Shown here one piece after another: positions 18,785-28,916 of a stretch of DNA of 64,000 bases. Below the pieces are notes generated by a model. That model was not told the origin of the DNA and did no database searches. It worked only from the letters and a program-made list of their open reading frames with translations. Numbering within the stretch: position 1 is the first letter of the stretch; the number at the start of each line of letters is the position of its first letter. The DNA is from Granulicella sp. dw_53. Lineage in GTDB: Bacteria > Acidobacteriota > Terriglobia > Terriglobales > Acidobacteriaceae. Made by a program: the position numbers and the translations under genes. The stretch covers positions 1 to 64,000 of the forward strand of contig NZ_JAAVUR010000005.1 in the NCBI RefSeq assembly GCF_018449545.1, given 5' to 3'.

Positions 18785-20248
18785 TTAACCCGAAATCTCA
18801 ACTCCACCATGCAGCATCGCGCGATTCTTACCCGCCCGCTTCGCCGCATACAAAGCCTCATCTGCCAGCGCGACCAGCTGCAGCCCATTCACGAGCGACT
18901 CGTTCATAGCCGCCATCCCAATACTGACCGTCATCCGCTCGTTGTTCCACTGCTCTTCCGCCACCCGTTCCATAAGGCGCCGCGCCAGCCCCAGAGCACC
19001 CTCTTCGCCGCTCTCCGGAAGCAACACGATAAACTCTTCCCCACCATATCGGGCGGGCAGATCCGGCAGCCTCACCGTCGTCCGCAACAGCATTCCTAGC
19101 TTCTGCAGCACATCGTCGCCTGCGGCATGCCCGTACCGGTCGTTGATCTGTTTGAAGTTGTCGACGTCCAGCAGCAGCACGGCCAGCTCCCGCCTCCGCC
19201 GTCGTGCCATGGAGAACTCCGTCACCAGCCGCTCCTCAAACGCCCGCCGGTTCTTCAGCCCGGTAAGCACGTCCGTCACCGCCAGCTTGCGAAGCTTCTC
19301 GTTAGCCCCCTCCAGCTCCAGGTGGTAGCGCTCCAGCTCAGATTTGCGGGCTACCTCTTCCGTCACGTCCACCGCAACTCCGGCCAGCATGACGTTCCCC
19401 GCCGAATCGTGACAGGGAAACTTGAACGATCGCCACGTCGAGCTCGTTCCATCCGCCCCGCGAATCCGCTCCTCGGTCTCTACCATGCGCCCGCCCGCCA
19501 TCACCTCCAGGTCGTGCGATCGCGCCGAACGCGACAGGTTCGGCGACCACAGCCGCTCGTCCGTCCGTCCCAGCCACGTATACTCGCCCACGCCAAACCG
19601 CTTCGCAAAGCTCTTGTTGTAGAACAGCAGCCGCCCCGCCGCGTCTTTGATGTAGCTCAGGAAAGGACTAGCGTTCATGAACGCTCGGAACAGCTCCTCG
19701 CTGGCGTTCAGGCTCGCAATCGCCTTCTCCTTCTCCTTCAGGGCCTCTTCGAGTTGTCTCCGCTGCATTCGCAGCTCAAGCCGAGCACTCGCCTGGCGCC
19801 CCAGCACCTGCAGCGCACCCTCTTGCTCCACGCTCAACATGCGCGGCACGATATCCATCACGCACAGCGTCCCCACCGGCTGACCCTCCGCGGTATGCAG
19901 TGGCATCCCCGCAAAAAATCGGATCGAAGGTTCGGCGGCTACCAATGGATTCGTTGAAAATCGAATATCGATGAGCGCATCTTGGACGACAAACAACTCC
20001 GTCTGCCGGATCGTGTAGGCGCAAAAGGCAACCTCTCGGGGAGTCTCTTCCAGCTTGAATCCGTCCGACACCCGGAACCACTGCTGCCGCTCATCCAGAA
20101 GAGTCAGGAAGCCCACCGGCGTTCCACAGATCGTCGCTGCAAGACGAACGATTTCGTCGCACTCCGCCTCCGGCGCAGGATCTAGCCCCCCGTGGGTCCA
20201 CTGCGATCTAAACCTCGCATCTTCACTCTCTACCCGGCGTAAAGTCAT
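18785..20248 (-). CDS. diguanylate cyclase with GAF and PAS sensor domains
   Basis: The 487-residue protein makes cyclic di-GMP from two GTP. A GAF domain occupies about residues 25-165 (TPVGFLTLLDERQQWFRVSD), a PAS domain about 185-300 (LFRAFMNASPFLSYIKDAAG) and a GGDEF domain about 320-485. The active site is intact as GGEEF, and an RxxD inhibitory site (RLPD) lies exactly five residues before it, so product inhibition is expected. No membrane segment or phosphodiesterase domain is seen. The ATG at 20248 follows an in-frame TTG at 20251. The cyclase is convergent with rplQ and stands alone. Confidence 0.93.
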   Translation of the reverse strand: MTLRRVESEDARFRSQWTHGGLDPAPEAECDEIVRLAATICGTPVGFLTLLDERQQWFRVSDGFKLEETPREVAFCAYTIRQTELFVVQDALIDIRFSTNPLVAAEPSIRFFAGMPLHTAEGQPVGTLCVMDIVPRMLSVEQEGALQVLGRQASARLELRMQRRQLEEALKEKEKAIASLNASEELFRAFMNASPFLSYIKDAAGRLLFYNKSFAKRFGVGEYTWLGRTDERLWSPNLSRSARSHDLEVMAGGRMVETEERIRGADGTSSTWRSFKFPCHDSAGNVMLAGVAVDVTEEVARKSELERYHLELEGANEKLRKLAVTDVLTGLKNRRAFEERLVTEFSMARRRRRELAVLLLDVDNFKQINDRYGHAAGDDVLQKLGMLLRTTVRLPDLPARYGGEEFIVLLPESGEEGALGLARRLMERVAEEQWNNERMTVSIGMAAMNESLVNGLQLVALADEALYAAKRAGKNRAMLHGGVEISG

Positions 20249-20251
20249 CAA

Positions 20252-20960
20252 GCACCATCAATCGTTACAGTTAGAACATCCTTGAGGATATCCTGTCACT
20301 TCTATGTTTGTGAAATTGCAATAATCATACTCCGTGCACGCACTATACACAGATCTATCGTCGCTGTCCTTTATTTTCTGAAACTTGCGGCCTTACTTGA
20401 GCGATTTTTCCCGTTGCGCCGAATCTTCCATTCCCAAAACGACACAAAATCGCCTCAGTTCGATCGGTCCTCAAGACTCATGTCTGTAGCGCCACTGACG
20501 CTACTTTTGTTCCTGCTGGAAGTCCTTGGCGTTTCCAATCGTGCCTGAAGGGGTCTGCACTTTCTGCCACACGTCCCATCTGAATGGTCCAGGTCTCAGG
20601 AGAAAAATACTGTCTCTCTGTGAGACGAACGCCGTCATCAAACGAAGCAATAAGAGGCTTTTTATCTTTATAGATAGATGCCAAACAGAGCCCCATCTTT
20701 GCTTACTGGGTTATCTTTCCTTTGTCTCCGCCGGGACTTTCTAAGCCAAATCATTATTTTCATAACTCTTAAAGCCATCCTGAACCTGCGGTACTTCTCG
20801 CCTATTTCAGCAGCGACAGCCCTGATAACAATCTCCTTGCCCTCACCGCGTGGCCCGCAAAGTTAGGAATAAAGCAAGGGCTGGGGATTTACTCTTTGGA
20901 AAGACAGACCCAAGCCATAGGGCTTTGATAGGCATCCCCAAGAGAGCAGAGTAATCGACG
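20252..20960. other. 700-base intergenic region without a supported gene
   Basis: Short open frames exist on both strands but none shows a recognisable domain or a good ribosome-binding site. It is more AT-rich than the flanks. GTAGCG (20486-20491) and CGCTAC (20499-20504) form a short stem followed by TTTTGTT, which could be a terminator on the plus strand, though no plus-strand gene precedes it. It holds the divergent promoters of the cyclase and the dehydrogenase. Confidence 0.4.
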
Positions 20961-21764
20961 ATGAGCAAGACTCTATTGATCACTGGCGCAGCCGGCACGA
21001 TCGGTACAACGACGGCACAATACTTCCTTCAGCAAGGTTGGAACGTGGTGGCAACGGCACGAAATTCAGACAAGCTAGGCACATGGGCCCAATCGCCAAA
21101 TGTTGCGGTATTGAGCCTTGATGTGACGAATGAACAGTCCGTCGCCTCGGCGGTCCGCGAAGCAGAACGAAGCTTCGGTTCGATCGACGTGCTCCTCAAC
21201 TGTGCTGGAGTGGGCTTCGGTGGCCCCCTTGAGGCGACCTCTACCCAGCAGTTCGAGCAGCACTTTCAGACGAACGTATTTGGATTGGCACGCGTCATTC
21301 GAACCATGCTGCCGCTGTTTCGCAGACAGAGGCACGGCACGATTATCAATATGTCTAGTGTCTCGGGCCGCTTCGGTCTTCCTTTTTTATCGCCCTACAA
21401 CGCCGGAAAGTTTGCGGTAGAAGGTTTGAGCGAATCACTTCGCTTTGAGCTGCGTCCATTAGGCATCAAGGTAAAGTTGATAGAGCCTGGCGGCATTAGG
21501 AGCACGTTCAGCCCGGTATTTGTACGCCACGAAGCTTACGAACCGGATCTCTCGGCCGTAATAGAACGTGTAAGGCGACCCGACCCCACATTGCCTGGAC
21601 CAGAGCCAGTCGCCAAGCTTATATGGCGGGCTGCTACCGACGGTTCACAACGGCTCCGCTATAAGGCTGTGACGAAAGGGGCTCTTGCCATCAACAGAAT
21701 TCTCTCAGAGGAGCTCTGGTACCGCTTAATCCAGAAATCGTTCAATCTGAAAAAGAGCAAATAG
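20961..21764 (+). CDS. short-chain dehydrogenase/reductase (classical SDR)
   Basis: It is an NAD(P)-dependent oxidoreductase of unknown substrate. The Rossmann nucleotide motif TGAAGTIG is at residues 8-15, the NCAG-type motif at LLNCAGVGFGG, the catalytic serine region at INMSSVSGRFG and the catalytic YNAGK (YxxxK) near residue 155. The 267-residue length is typical. The start MSKTLLITGAAG follows AGAGCAGAG. It stands alone, is less GC-rich than its neighbours and is followed by a dispersed repeat, so it may be a recent arrival (inference). Confidence 0.92.
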   Translation: MSKTLLITGAAGTIGTTTAQYFLQQGWNVVATARNSDKLGTWAQSPNVAVLSLDVTNEQSVASAVREAERSFGSIDVLLNCAGVGFGGPLEATSTQQFEQHFQTNVFGLARVIRTMLPLFRRQRHGTIINMSSVSGRFGLPFLSPYNAGKFAVEGLSESLRFELRPLGIKVKLIEPGGIRSTFSPVFVRHEAYEPDLSAVIERVRRPDPTLPGPEPVAKLIWRAATDGSQRLRYKAVTKGALAINRILSEELWYRLIQKSFNLKKSK

Positions 21765-21791
21765 GAATGCGTACGCGGAGGGAAGGCCAAA

Positions 21792-21829
21792 CCAAATCGG
21801 TGAAATCCGTGTAGATCGGTGTTAAGCCT
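21792..21829 (-). repeat. AAGGCTTAACACCGAT dispersed repeat, copy 1
   Basis: Read on the minus strand it is AAGGCTTAACACCGATCTAC followed by ACGGATTTCACCGATTTGG. The first 16 bases and the ACGGATT and CACCGAT words recur at 46171-46207. It consists of alternating CACCGAT and ACGGAT words. It lies between convergent genes. Confidence 0.65.
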
Positions 21830-21853
21830 TCTCCGACCGGCAGCACATCACCA

Positions 21854-22030
21854 TCAATGCTTGATCAGCCACATCAGCCAACTCGCCGCAATCGTCCCCC
21901 CGACGAATAAGGCGAAGCAGAACGCACCGAACCGGATCATCATCCGCGGCTCGGACCGCTGTGTAATTCCAAATACGACTGAGGTAAACAAAGAGAACAG
22001 CAGCACAGCCCCAAAATGCGAAATCGTCAC
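21854..22030 (-). CDS. small two-helix membrane protein (58 residues)
   Basis: A GTG start at 22028-22030 opens a frame of 58 residues to TGA at 21854-21856. It begins MTISHFGAVLLFSLFTSVVF and ends ASWLMWLIKH, with two hydrophobic segments (about residues 5-22 and 33-55) separated by a charged turn (TQRSEPRMM). AGGGAGGA lies 6-7 bases before the GTG, and the GTG overlaps the TGA of the DUF6677-type gene as GTGA, the standard sign of translational coupling. Function unknown; it probably works in the membrane with its partner (inference). Confidence 0.75.
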   Translation of the reverse strand: MTISHFGAVLLFSLFTSVVFGITQRSEPRMMIRFGAFCFALFVGGTIAASWLMWLIKH

Positions 22031-22443
22031 GAGCGCTTCCTCCCTGTTGCAAGAGAGTGCGCATCCACCGCGGAGATGACGTTCAACAACCCGGCCACCA
22101 CGATAAACTTCGTCCCATAGTCGGCAATGGCAATCTGCACCGTACCCTGACCTAGATCGAAGGCCTTGGCCAGCCCATAGAGAAGGCCGTTCCCCAGATC
22201 ACCGGCAAAGTTAAGAATATCCAGCAGGTCGCCGGTGTTGGGCGAATAGATCTTGCCCTTGAGCGCCAGCCCGATACAAAACATCGTCACAATCGAGATC
22301 AGCAGCAGGGAACCGCGAATCCACTTCTTCAACAGAAAGTGGCCTCCGCCGGGGATCAGCCACCCAGCCAACAGAACTGCCACGGCAGGTACCGTCGAAA
22401 TATTACCGGCGGTCTGCGCCGATGCTTGTACTTTGGTCGTCAT
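22027..22443 (-). CDS. DUF6677-type membrane protein
   Basis: The 138-residue protein resembles the uncharacterised membrane family DUF6677 found mainly in acidobacteria (recognised by eye). Hydrophobic segments lie at about residues 18-35 (VAVLLAGWLIPGGGHFLL), 45-62 (LLLISIVTMFCIGLALKG) and 110-128. The motif PGGGHFLLKKW resembles the P-G-x-G-H turn of small TM2-like membrane proteins. It is coupled by a 4-base overlap to the 58-residue membrane protein downstream. No function is known. Confidence 0.75.
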   Translation of the reverse strand: MTTKVQASAQTAGNISTVPAVAVLLAGWLIPGGGHFLLKKWIRGSLLLISIVTMFCIGLALKGKIYSPNTGDLLDILNFAGDLGNGLLYGLAKAFDLGQGTVQIAIADYGTKFIVVAGLLNVISAVDAHSLATGRKRS

Positions 22444-22490
22444 CCAGTTGTGATGATATCAGGTGAAATAGCGAGTCGCGGCCAGCTTCA

Positions 22491-23669
22491 TCAAATCCGG
22501 ACCAGCTCCGTCTGCATCCGTCCCGTCACCTCGGCCCGCCCCTTCGCCGTCATCATATTCACCTCGTTCCGAACCCCGAACTCACCCGGGAAGTAAAGCC
22601 CCGGCTCCACCGAAAAGCACGTATTCGGCAAAATCAGGCGTTCGTCATGCGTCTCCAGATTGTCCAGATGCGCCCCGCTGCCATGCAGCTCCGTCCCGAT
22701 ATTGTGCCCGGTCCGATGCGTAAAGAACTCCCCCAGCCCCGCTGCCGCAATTACGCCCCGGGCAGCATCATCCGCCTGCCACCCCGCAATAGGAGTCCCC
22801 GCTGCAAACGCATCCTTCACGGCCGCAATCGAAGCGTCCCTGGCCTCCCGCACCGTGTCGAACACGCTTCGCTCCCGCTCCGTAGGCTCCCGATCCACCA
22901 CTCCGGTCCAGGTAATGTCATACCAGACCGCCTCCGGCCTGCCCGCCAACTTCGCCCAGATATCGATCAGCACAAAATCCCCCCGCCGTATCGCCCGCGA
23001 CGACTCCCGCGTCGGCTCATAGTGCGAATCCGCCGAATTCGGCCCCACACTCACATTCGGTCCATGCTCGGTCACCATACCCTCTCGCTCAATCGCCTCC
23101 GCGAGAAACTGCACCATGCTGAACTCATCGGCCCCCGCCCCGCCCCCACGCGCCCGCCGTCCCATCTCCTTCCATCCCTCCGCCAGAATCCCATCCAGCC
23201 GACGCTGCGCCTCATAGTGCGTCGCAATCTGCGCCTCGCTGAGGACCGCCTCGAACTGGCTCACCAGATCCGCCGACGAGACAATCTCCTTCCCCAACCC
23301 ACGCAGCAGCTCCACCGTACCCGCATCCACCATCGAGACATACATAATCGCGTTCCGTGGAGAGTACTGCATCGCCAAGCGCACCTTCCCCTCCAGCATG
23401 CCCGCCAGCTTCGCCTCCAACTCCTGCCACGACGAATACTCCTCCTTCACCCCCGGCAGGGAATCGAGCCGCCCCCCCTCGATCCGATGCACCAGCTTCC
23501 GCGCCTCACCCTCTGCCGGAACAAAGTAGTACCAACGCCGCGTAACATGCCCATCCAACGGCAACCCCAAAATCCGCAACCCCAGCGGATCCCGATTGTG
23601 ATGGTCATAGAACAGCCATCCATCCAGCCCCTGCTCCCGCAACGCCAACTGCACATCTCCAAGATTCAT
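22491..23669 (-). CDS. M24-family metallopeptidase (Xaa-Pro aminopeptidase-like)
   Basis: The 392-residue protein has an N-terminal creatinase-type domain (about 1-150) and a C-terminal pita-bread catalytic domain (about 165-390). The five metal ligands are visible: Asp in VLIDIWA, Asp in WYDITWTG, His in HRTGHNIGTELHG, Glu in FSVEPGLYFPG and Glu in GVRNEVNMM. It probably cleaves N-terminal residues before proline, but M24 proteins vary and the substrate is not certain. It lies downstream of infB on the same strand but beyond a strong terminator, so it is likely a separate unit. Confidence 0.9.
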   Translation of the reverse strand: MNLGDVQLALREQGLDGWLFYDHHNRDPLGLRILGLPLDGHVTRRWYYFVPAEGEARKLVHRIEGGRLDSLPGVKEEYSSWQELEAKLAGMLEGKVRLAMQYSPRNAIMYVSMVDAGTVELLRGLGKEIVSSADLVSQFEAVLSEAQIATHYEAQRRLDGILAEGWKEMGRRARGGGAGADEFSMVQFLAEAIEREGMVTEHGPNVSVGPNSADSHYEPTRESSRAIRRGDFVLIDIWAKLAGRPEAVWYDITWTGVVDREPTERERSVFDTVREARDASIAAVKDAFAAGTPIAGWQADDAARGVIAAAGLGEFFTHRTGHNIGTELHGSGAHLDNLETHDERLILPNTCFSVEPGLYFPGEFGVRNEVNMMTAKGRAEVTGRMQTELVRI

Positions 23670-23698
23670 CCGCCCATCTTATCCTCTTGCCCTAGCGC

Positions 23699-23731
23699 AA
23701 AAAAGAGGGACCGGAAATCTCCGGCCCCTCT
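23699..23731 (-). terminator. intrinsic terminator after infB
   Basis: On the minus strand AGAGGGGCCGGA and TCCGGTCCCTCT form a 12-pair stem (one G-U pair) with a four-base loop, followed by TTTTTT. It ends the rimP-nusA-infB transcript 28 bases after the infB stop. Confidence 0.9.
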
Positions 23732-23758
23732 GATGTTCCTGTTCTCGGATGAAAGAAG

Positions 23759-26700
23759 CTAAGCGTTAGCAGCCTCGCTGGCAGCCGTCGCCGCCGCAGC
23801 AGCGGCAGCCGCCTCCTTCTCCTTCTCAGCCTTCTCTGCCTTGCGTGCAGCTGCCGAGTTCTGTCCCAGCTCAGCAGCCAGAGTCTCCGTGGTGAACGAC
23901 TCAATCACATCGCCAACCCGAATATCCTTATGGCCTGCCAGATCGATACCGCACTCGACGCCCTGCCGTACCTCGGACACGTCGTCCTTGAAGCGCTTCA
24001 GCGAGCTGATACGCCCTCTCCAGACCTCCGTGCCCTCACGCAGCAACCGTACCTGCGCATCGCGCTTGATCAGTCCATCCGTCACGCGGCAACCGGCAAT
24101 CTGGCCGACCTTCGTGATCTTGAAGACGTTGAGCACTTCGGCGCGGCCCGCATAGTTCTCCTTGAAGACCGGCTCCAGCAACCCGTACATCGCCTTGGTG
24201 ATCTCGTCCTGCAGCTCGTAGATGATCGAGTGCAGCCGGATCTCGACATTCTCGCGCTCCGCGATCTCAGCCGACTTGCGGTCAGGCCGCACGTTGAAGC
24301 CGATAACCACCGCATTCGAAGCCGAAGCCAGCAGCACGTCCGACTCTGTAATCGCGCCGACGCCCGAGTGCAGTACCCGTACGCGAACCTTCTCGGTCGA
24401 CATCCTCTGCAGCGAATCGGCCAGCACCTCGACCGAGCCCTGCACGTCGCCCTTCAGGATCAGGTTCAGGTCCTTCATTCCGGCCTGCTTGATCTGCTCC
24501 GCCAGGCCTTCCAGCGACACGCGCGAGCTCTTCGCCAGCTGTGCCTCGCGCTCCTTCATCTTGCGATACTGCGCAATGCCCTTGGCCTTGTCGCGGTCCG
24601 CCATCACCAGGAACGTATCGCCGGCATCCGGCATTCCCTCCAGTCCCAGGATCTCAACCGGTGTCGAAGGTCCAGCCTCCGTAATCGCCCGTCCACGATC
24701 GTCGAACATGGCGCGGATCTTGCCGAACGTATTGCCCACGATGTAGCTGTCGCCCAGCTTCAACGTACCGTTCTGCACCAGGATGCTCGCCACCGCACCG
24801 CGGCCGCGATCCAGCTTGGCTTCGATCACCGTTCCAACCGCAGGCCGATCCGGCTGCGCCTTCGGAGAAGCAATATCCGCCACGAGACAGATCATCTCCT
24901 CCAACAGGTCGAGGTTGATCCGCTTCTTCGCCGAAACCTCGACGAACTCGGTATCTCCGCCCTGGTTCGAAGGCTGCAACCCGCGTGCCGCAAGTTGCTG
25001 AATCACCTTCTGCGGATCTGCGCCCGGCTTGTCGATCTTGTTTACCGCTACGATGATCGGCACCTTCGCCGCATTCGCGTGGTCGATCGCTTCGAGCGTC
25101 TGTGGCATCACGCCGTCGTCCGCAGCTACTACGATGACGACGATATCCGTCACCTTCGCACCGCGTGCCCGCATCCGTGTAAACGCCTCGTGACCCGGGG
25201 TATCCAGGAACACGATCTCGCGCCCGAATGCCGGAGAGTCCGGCTTCGTCACATGGACCTTGTAGGCTCCGATGTGCTGCGTGATTCCGCCCGCCTCGCC
25301 CGCCGCCACGTCCGTCATCCGGATCGCGTCCAGCAGCGAAGTCTTACCGTGGTCGACGTGGCCCATAATCGTCACGACCGGCGCTCGTACGATCTCGACC
25401 ATTCCGGTCGTATCTTCCAGGAAGCCTTCGATCGCCTCGTTCTCCAACTGCTCTTCGACCGAGATGACCTGTGCGTCCGCGCCAAACTGACGTGCCACAT
25501 CCTTTACCAGCTCGCCCTCGAGCGACTGGTTCACGGTCACGAACACGCCCTTCATCAGCAGCGTGGCGATCAGGTCCTTACCGCGAACATCCAGCTTCTC
25601 CGCCAGATCCTTCACGCTGATACCTTCCGTCACCGTAATCGTCTTGGTGATCGGCAAGGGCTCACGCGAAAGCTGCTGCCCGCCATAACGCGGTGGCGGC
25701 TGGAAGCCCTTCATCGGGCCTTCCTTGGTCTTCTCGTAGCGCTGTCCGCCACGGCGCGAAGCCGGACGTGCAGCGGGACGCATTCCAGGCTTCTCGCCCG
25801 GTCCCGGCATCACGCCAGGAGCGCCTCCCGGACCACCAGCCGGACGCGCACCGAACCCTGGCCGTGGTGGGAATCCCGGACGTGCTCCCGGAGTAAACCC
25901 AGGACGCGCTCCCGGACCACCAGGTCCACCCGGCCCGCCTCCCGGTCCACCCGGGAACGTACGTGTCGGATGCATCGGACGCCGTGCGCCCGGAGCCATC
26001 GAGCCGCCCATCCCTGGCCGTGAGCCCGGAGCACCCGGTGCGCCTGGCCTTGGACGCTCGAAGATCGGACGGCTGCGTGCCGGCGCCCCTGGAGCGACCG
26101 GAGGAGCCGTATAGATCGGACGTGGTCCCGTCTGCGGCATGATCACACGCCGCGCCGGAGGTCCCGGAGGAGGAGGCGGAGCCACAGGAGCTGCAACTGC
26201 CTCAACCTGTGCCACAACGCCCTCGACAGGCGCAGCCGCAGGAGCGCTCTCCACAGGAGCGGAGACCGTCGCCGCAGGCGCACTCTCAGCAGGAGGAGGC
26301 GCAACCGGAGCCGCAGCCGCTGGAGCAGCAACCGCAGGTGCGGCAGCAGCCTCAACCATAGGCTTCGCAGCCGTAGGCGGAGGAGGAACGGCAGTCGCCG
26401 GCGCGGCCACAACCACAGGCCGCTGTGGAGCAACTGGAGCTACCCCAACAGCCGTCACAGGAGGCCGTGCAATCACCGGACCTGTCGGGGTACGGCTCGC
26501 AATCGCAGGAGCGGGAGGAGGAGCCACAATATTTGCACCTTGCCGGGGCAGGGGAACGATCCGTCGCGGAGCAGTAACCTCCGGAGCAGCAGGAGGTGTC
26601 GCAACTGCGGTCGGTGTCGGAGCAGCCGAAGCCACAACGGGCCTGGGCGCACCAGCAGGAGGAGGCGTAACAACCACGCCCGAAGGAGGAGCCGCCGCCA

Positions 26701-27040
26701 CCGCGGGCGGTGCGGCTACCACAGCCTGTGGCCGCGGAGGAGGCATCGACCGCGCCGTCGCCTCTGCTTGCTTGCGCTCCAGAATTGCCTTCAACGCGTC
26801 GCCCGGCTTGGACACCTTGGACAAGTCGAACTTCGGCCTCGCCGCTTCGGCGGCCTGTCTGCTCGTCGACGTACCTCGGCTTCCGCCGTTGAAGTAGTCG
26901 CGTACACGCTCGGCTTGGTCGGCCTCGATCGAACTGGAGTGCGTCTTCCCCGTTACGCCAATCGCTTCGAGCGCGTCGAGAATCGGTCTGCTCTTTACTT
27001 CCAGTTCTCGTGCCAAATCATTGATTCGAACTTTGCTCAT
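23759..27040 (-). CDS. infB: translation initiation factor IF-2 with very long Pro/Ala/Gly-rich linker
   Basis: IF-2 is the GTPase that brings fMet-tRNA to the 30S subunit. An N-terminal IF2N domain (residues 1-50, [20 protein letters not shown]) is followed by about 350 residues of Pro/Ala/Val-rich and then Gly/Pro/Arg-rich sequence (about 90-450), a second IF2N domain near 470-520, and the G domain with GHVDHGKT near residue 559, DTPGHEAF and NKIDK. Domains III and IV complete the C terminus. At 1093 residues it is longer than E. coli IF-2 (890) because of the linker. It is 137 bases after nusA, with which it is probably co-transcribed. Confidence 0.97.
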   Translation of the reverse strand: MSKVRINDLARELEVKSRPILDALEAIGVTGKTHSSSIEADQAERVRDYFNGGSRGTSTSRQAAEAARPKFDLSKVSKPGDALKAILERKQAEATARSMPPPRPQAVVAAPPAVAAAPPSGVVVTPPPAGAPRPVVASAAPTPTAVATPPAAPEVTAPRRIVPLPRQGANIVAPPPAPAIASRTPTGPVIARPPVTAVGVAPVAPQRPVVVAAPATAVPPPPTAAKPMVEAAAAPAVAAPAAAAPVAPPPAESAPAATVSAPVESAPAAAPVEGVVAQVEAVAAPVAPPPPPGPPARRVIMPQTGPRPIYTAPPVAPGAPARSRPIFERPRPGAPGAPGSRPGMGGSMAPGARRPMHPTRTFPGGPGGGPGGPGGPGARPGFTPGARPGFPPRPGFGARPAGGPGGAPGVMPGPGEKPGMRPAARPASRRGGQRYEKTKEGPMKGFQPPPRYGGQQLSREPLPITKTITVTEGISVKDLAEKLDVRGKDLIATLLMKGVFVTVNQSLEGELVKDVARQFGADAQVISVEEQLENEAIEGFLEDTTGMVEIVRAPVVTIMGHVDHGKTSLLDAIRMTDVAAGEAGGITQHIGAYKVHVTKPDSPAFGREIVFLDTPGHEAFTRMRARGAKVTDIVVIVVAADDGVMPQTLEAIDHANAAKVPIIVAVNKIDKPGADPQKVIQQLAARGLQPSNQGGDTEFVEVSAKKRINLDLLEEMICLVADIASPKAQPDRPAVGTVIEAKLDRGRGAVASILVQNGTLKLGDSYIVGNTFGKIRAMFDDRGRAITEAGPSTPVEILGLEGMPDAGDTFLVMADRDKAKGIAQYRKMKEREAQLAKSSRVSLEGLAEQIKQAGMKDLNLILKGDVQGSVEVLADSLQRMSTEKVRVRVLHSGVGAITESDVLLASASNAVVIGFNVRPDRKSAEIAERENVEIRLHSIIYELQDEITKAMYGLLEPVFKENYAGRAEVLNVFKITKVGQIAGCRVTDGLIKRDAQVRLLREGTEVWRGRISSLKRFKDDVSEVRQGVECGIDLAGHKDIRVGDVIESFTTETLAAELGQNSAAARKAEKAEKEKEAAAAAAAATAASEAANA

Positions 27041-27177
27041 CCGTCCCTTTTCAGTTGCTCCCTGCGCCTTAGCTGTTCATATCAGCCTCATCCACGTAGG
27101 AATCTCTATTGTAAGTATTATCCCCGAAATCGCGGCGTTCGCGACTCCGGGGGGTGAGGTCTTCTTGGCCCGTGCAG

Positions 27178-28800
27178 CTAGCCACGATCATGGTCGTCCG
27201 TATCGGGGCCTTCGTCCGCGGTGTCCTGGGCCTGTTCGACCAGTTCATCCACCGCATCGTTATTCAATTCAATCTGTTCTTCCCGCGTGTCCGCATCGCT
27301 GAACCCGTCGCTGTCCGAATCGATGTCCTCCGCCGCTTCGATATCTTCGGTGGAAACCTCGCTCACCTCTTCGGCCTCGCCAATCCCAGCCTGCTCCGCC
27401 AGCAATCCTTCCGGTGTCTTTGCCACAGTGTCTCCTCCCTCTACAGCACCTTCTGATGCTGTTTCACCCGCCTCGGGCTCAGTCGTTGGCGCTGCGGCAG
27501 CAACCACCGGACGCTCCTCGCCCTCTTCGTACTGCCCAAAGTAGTGACGAACCGCAACCGAGATCTTTTCGACCGTCTTCTCGCCGATCCCCGGAACCTC
27601 TTCCAACTGTTCCGGAGTCATATCCGCCAGCTCTTCCACAGTTGTAATACCGGCCGCGATAAGCTTCTCAAGAATAGCCTCGCCCAGCTCCGAAACCTGC
27701 TCGATAGCCGTCGTCGGACCGCCGCCCATAGCCTGCATCTGCTGCTCGACCTCTTGGCGCTTCTCTTCCTCGCTCTTGATGTCGATCTTCCACTGCAGCA
27801 GCTTCGCCGCCAGCCGTACATTCTGGCCCTTCTTGCCGATCGCCAGCGACAACTGCGTATCGTCGACGATCACCTCGATCTGCTTATCCGCCAGGTCCGT
27901 AATCGATACCCGGCTTACCTTCGCGGGCTGCAAAGCCTTCTCGGCAAAGGTTGTGATCTCTTCCGAGTACTCGATAATGTCGATCTTCTCTCCGCGCAGC
28001 TCGCGGATAATTGACTGCACGCGCATGCCCTTCATACCGACGCACGCTCCCACCGGATCGACGTCCTTGTCGCGGCTCATCACCGCAATCTTGGTCCGCT
28101 CTCCGGCCTCACGCGCAATCGCCCGGATCGTCACCGTTCCGTCGTAGATCTCCGGAACCTCGCTTTGGAACAAGTTCTGTACCAGTCCCGGCGCTGCCCG
28201 CGAGACGATCACCTGCGGGCCCTTCGCCGCACGGTCCACGCGCAACAGGACCACCCGAACGCGCTCGCCCACGGCAAACTGCTCCAACCGGCTCTGCTCG
28301 CGCTTCGGCATCCGCGCCTCGGCCTTGCCCAGGTCGAAGATCACATCCATCGGCTCCAGCCGCTTCACGGTGGCGGTCAGCACCTCGCCCGCGCGGTGGT
28401 TGTACTCGTTGAAGACCGTATCGCGCTCAGCCTCGCGCACCTTCTGGAAGATCACCTGCTTCGCCATCTGCGCGGCGATGCGGCCCAGCGGGGAGGTGTC
28501 CTTGTAGAACCGTAACTCGCCGCCTACCTCGACCTCAGGAGCCAGCTCTCGCGCCGCCTGCAGCGTCATCTGGTTGATCTCGTCCTCGACCTGCTCCGGC
28601 GTCTCGACGACGGTCTTGTACACGTACGCGCGAATCTCGCCCGTCTCGCGGTCCATCTCGGCGCGCATATTCTCCTGCGTCTTGTAATATTTGCGGGTCG
28701 CCAGCGCAATCGCGTCTTCCACGGCGCCCACAACAACCTCGGGCTCGATTCCTTTGTCCCGGCTTAACGTCTCAATCGATTGGTACAAAACACTCGCCAT
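27178..28800 (-). CDS. nusA: transcription termination/antitermination protein NusA
   Basis: NusA binds RNA polymerase and tunes pausing, termination and antitermination. Domains are the N-terminal polymerase-binding part (about 1-130), S1 (about 135-200, GEVLTATVKRLEPMDVIFDL), two KH domains (about 220-345, GACVGMKGMRVQSIIRELRG and LSLAIGKKGQNVRLAAKL) and a helix-hairpin-helix module (about 375-435, LEEVPGIGEKTVEKISVAV). The last 100 residues are strongly acidic and low in complexity. rimP lies upstream, separated by 131 bases of a U/G-rich spacer. The product is 540 residues. Confidence 0.97.
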   Translation of the reverse strand: MASVLYQSIETLSRDKGIEPEVVVGAVEDAIALATRKYYKTQENMRAEMDRETGEIRAYVYKTVVETPEQVEDEINQMTLQAARELAPEVEVGGELRFYKDTSPLGRIAAQMAKQVIFQKVREAERDTVFNEYNHRAGEVLTATVKRLEPMDVIFDLGKAEARMPKREQSRLEQFAVGERVRVVLLRVDRAAKGPQVIVSRAAPGLVQNLFQSEVPEIYDGTVTIRAIAREAGERTKIAVMSRDKDVDPVGACVGMKGMRVQSIIRELRGEKIDIIEYSEEITTFAEKALQPAKVSRVSITDLADKQIEVIVDDTQLSLAIGKKGQNVRLAAKLLQWKIDIKSEEEKRQEVEQQMQAMGGGPTTAIEQVSELGEAILEKLIAAGITTVEELADMTPEQLEEVPGIGEKTVEKISVAVRHYFGQYEEGEERPVVAAAAPTTEPEAGETASEGAVEGGDTVAKTPEGLLAEQAGIGEAEEVSEVSTEDIEAAEDIDSDSDGFSDADTREEQIELNNDAVDELVEQAQDTADEGPDTDDHDRG

Positions 28801-28916
28801 GCTTCACACATCCTTCATAGTCAAATACTCAGCGAAGCCAAAACCCCGCCGCTCAAAAAAACAACAACCAAAAACTCCCAACCAACAAACAACAATCGCT
28901 GAACCCTAAACCGCCT

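Noticed and set aside
20486..20511. GCCACTG word in a hairpin, as in cobalamin riboswitches
   Set aside because: The rest of the B12 box and its surrounding helices are absent, and no cobalamin gene follows.
23930..26023. 697-codon open frame on the plus strand
   Set aside because: It is the complement of infB, has no start signal and reads as Arg/His/Leu-rich nonsense typical of antisense of GC-rich genes.
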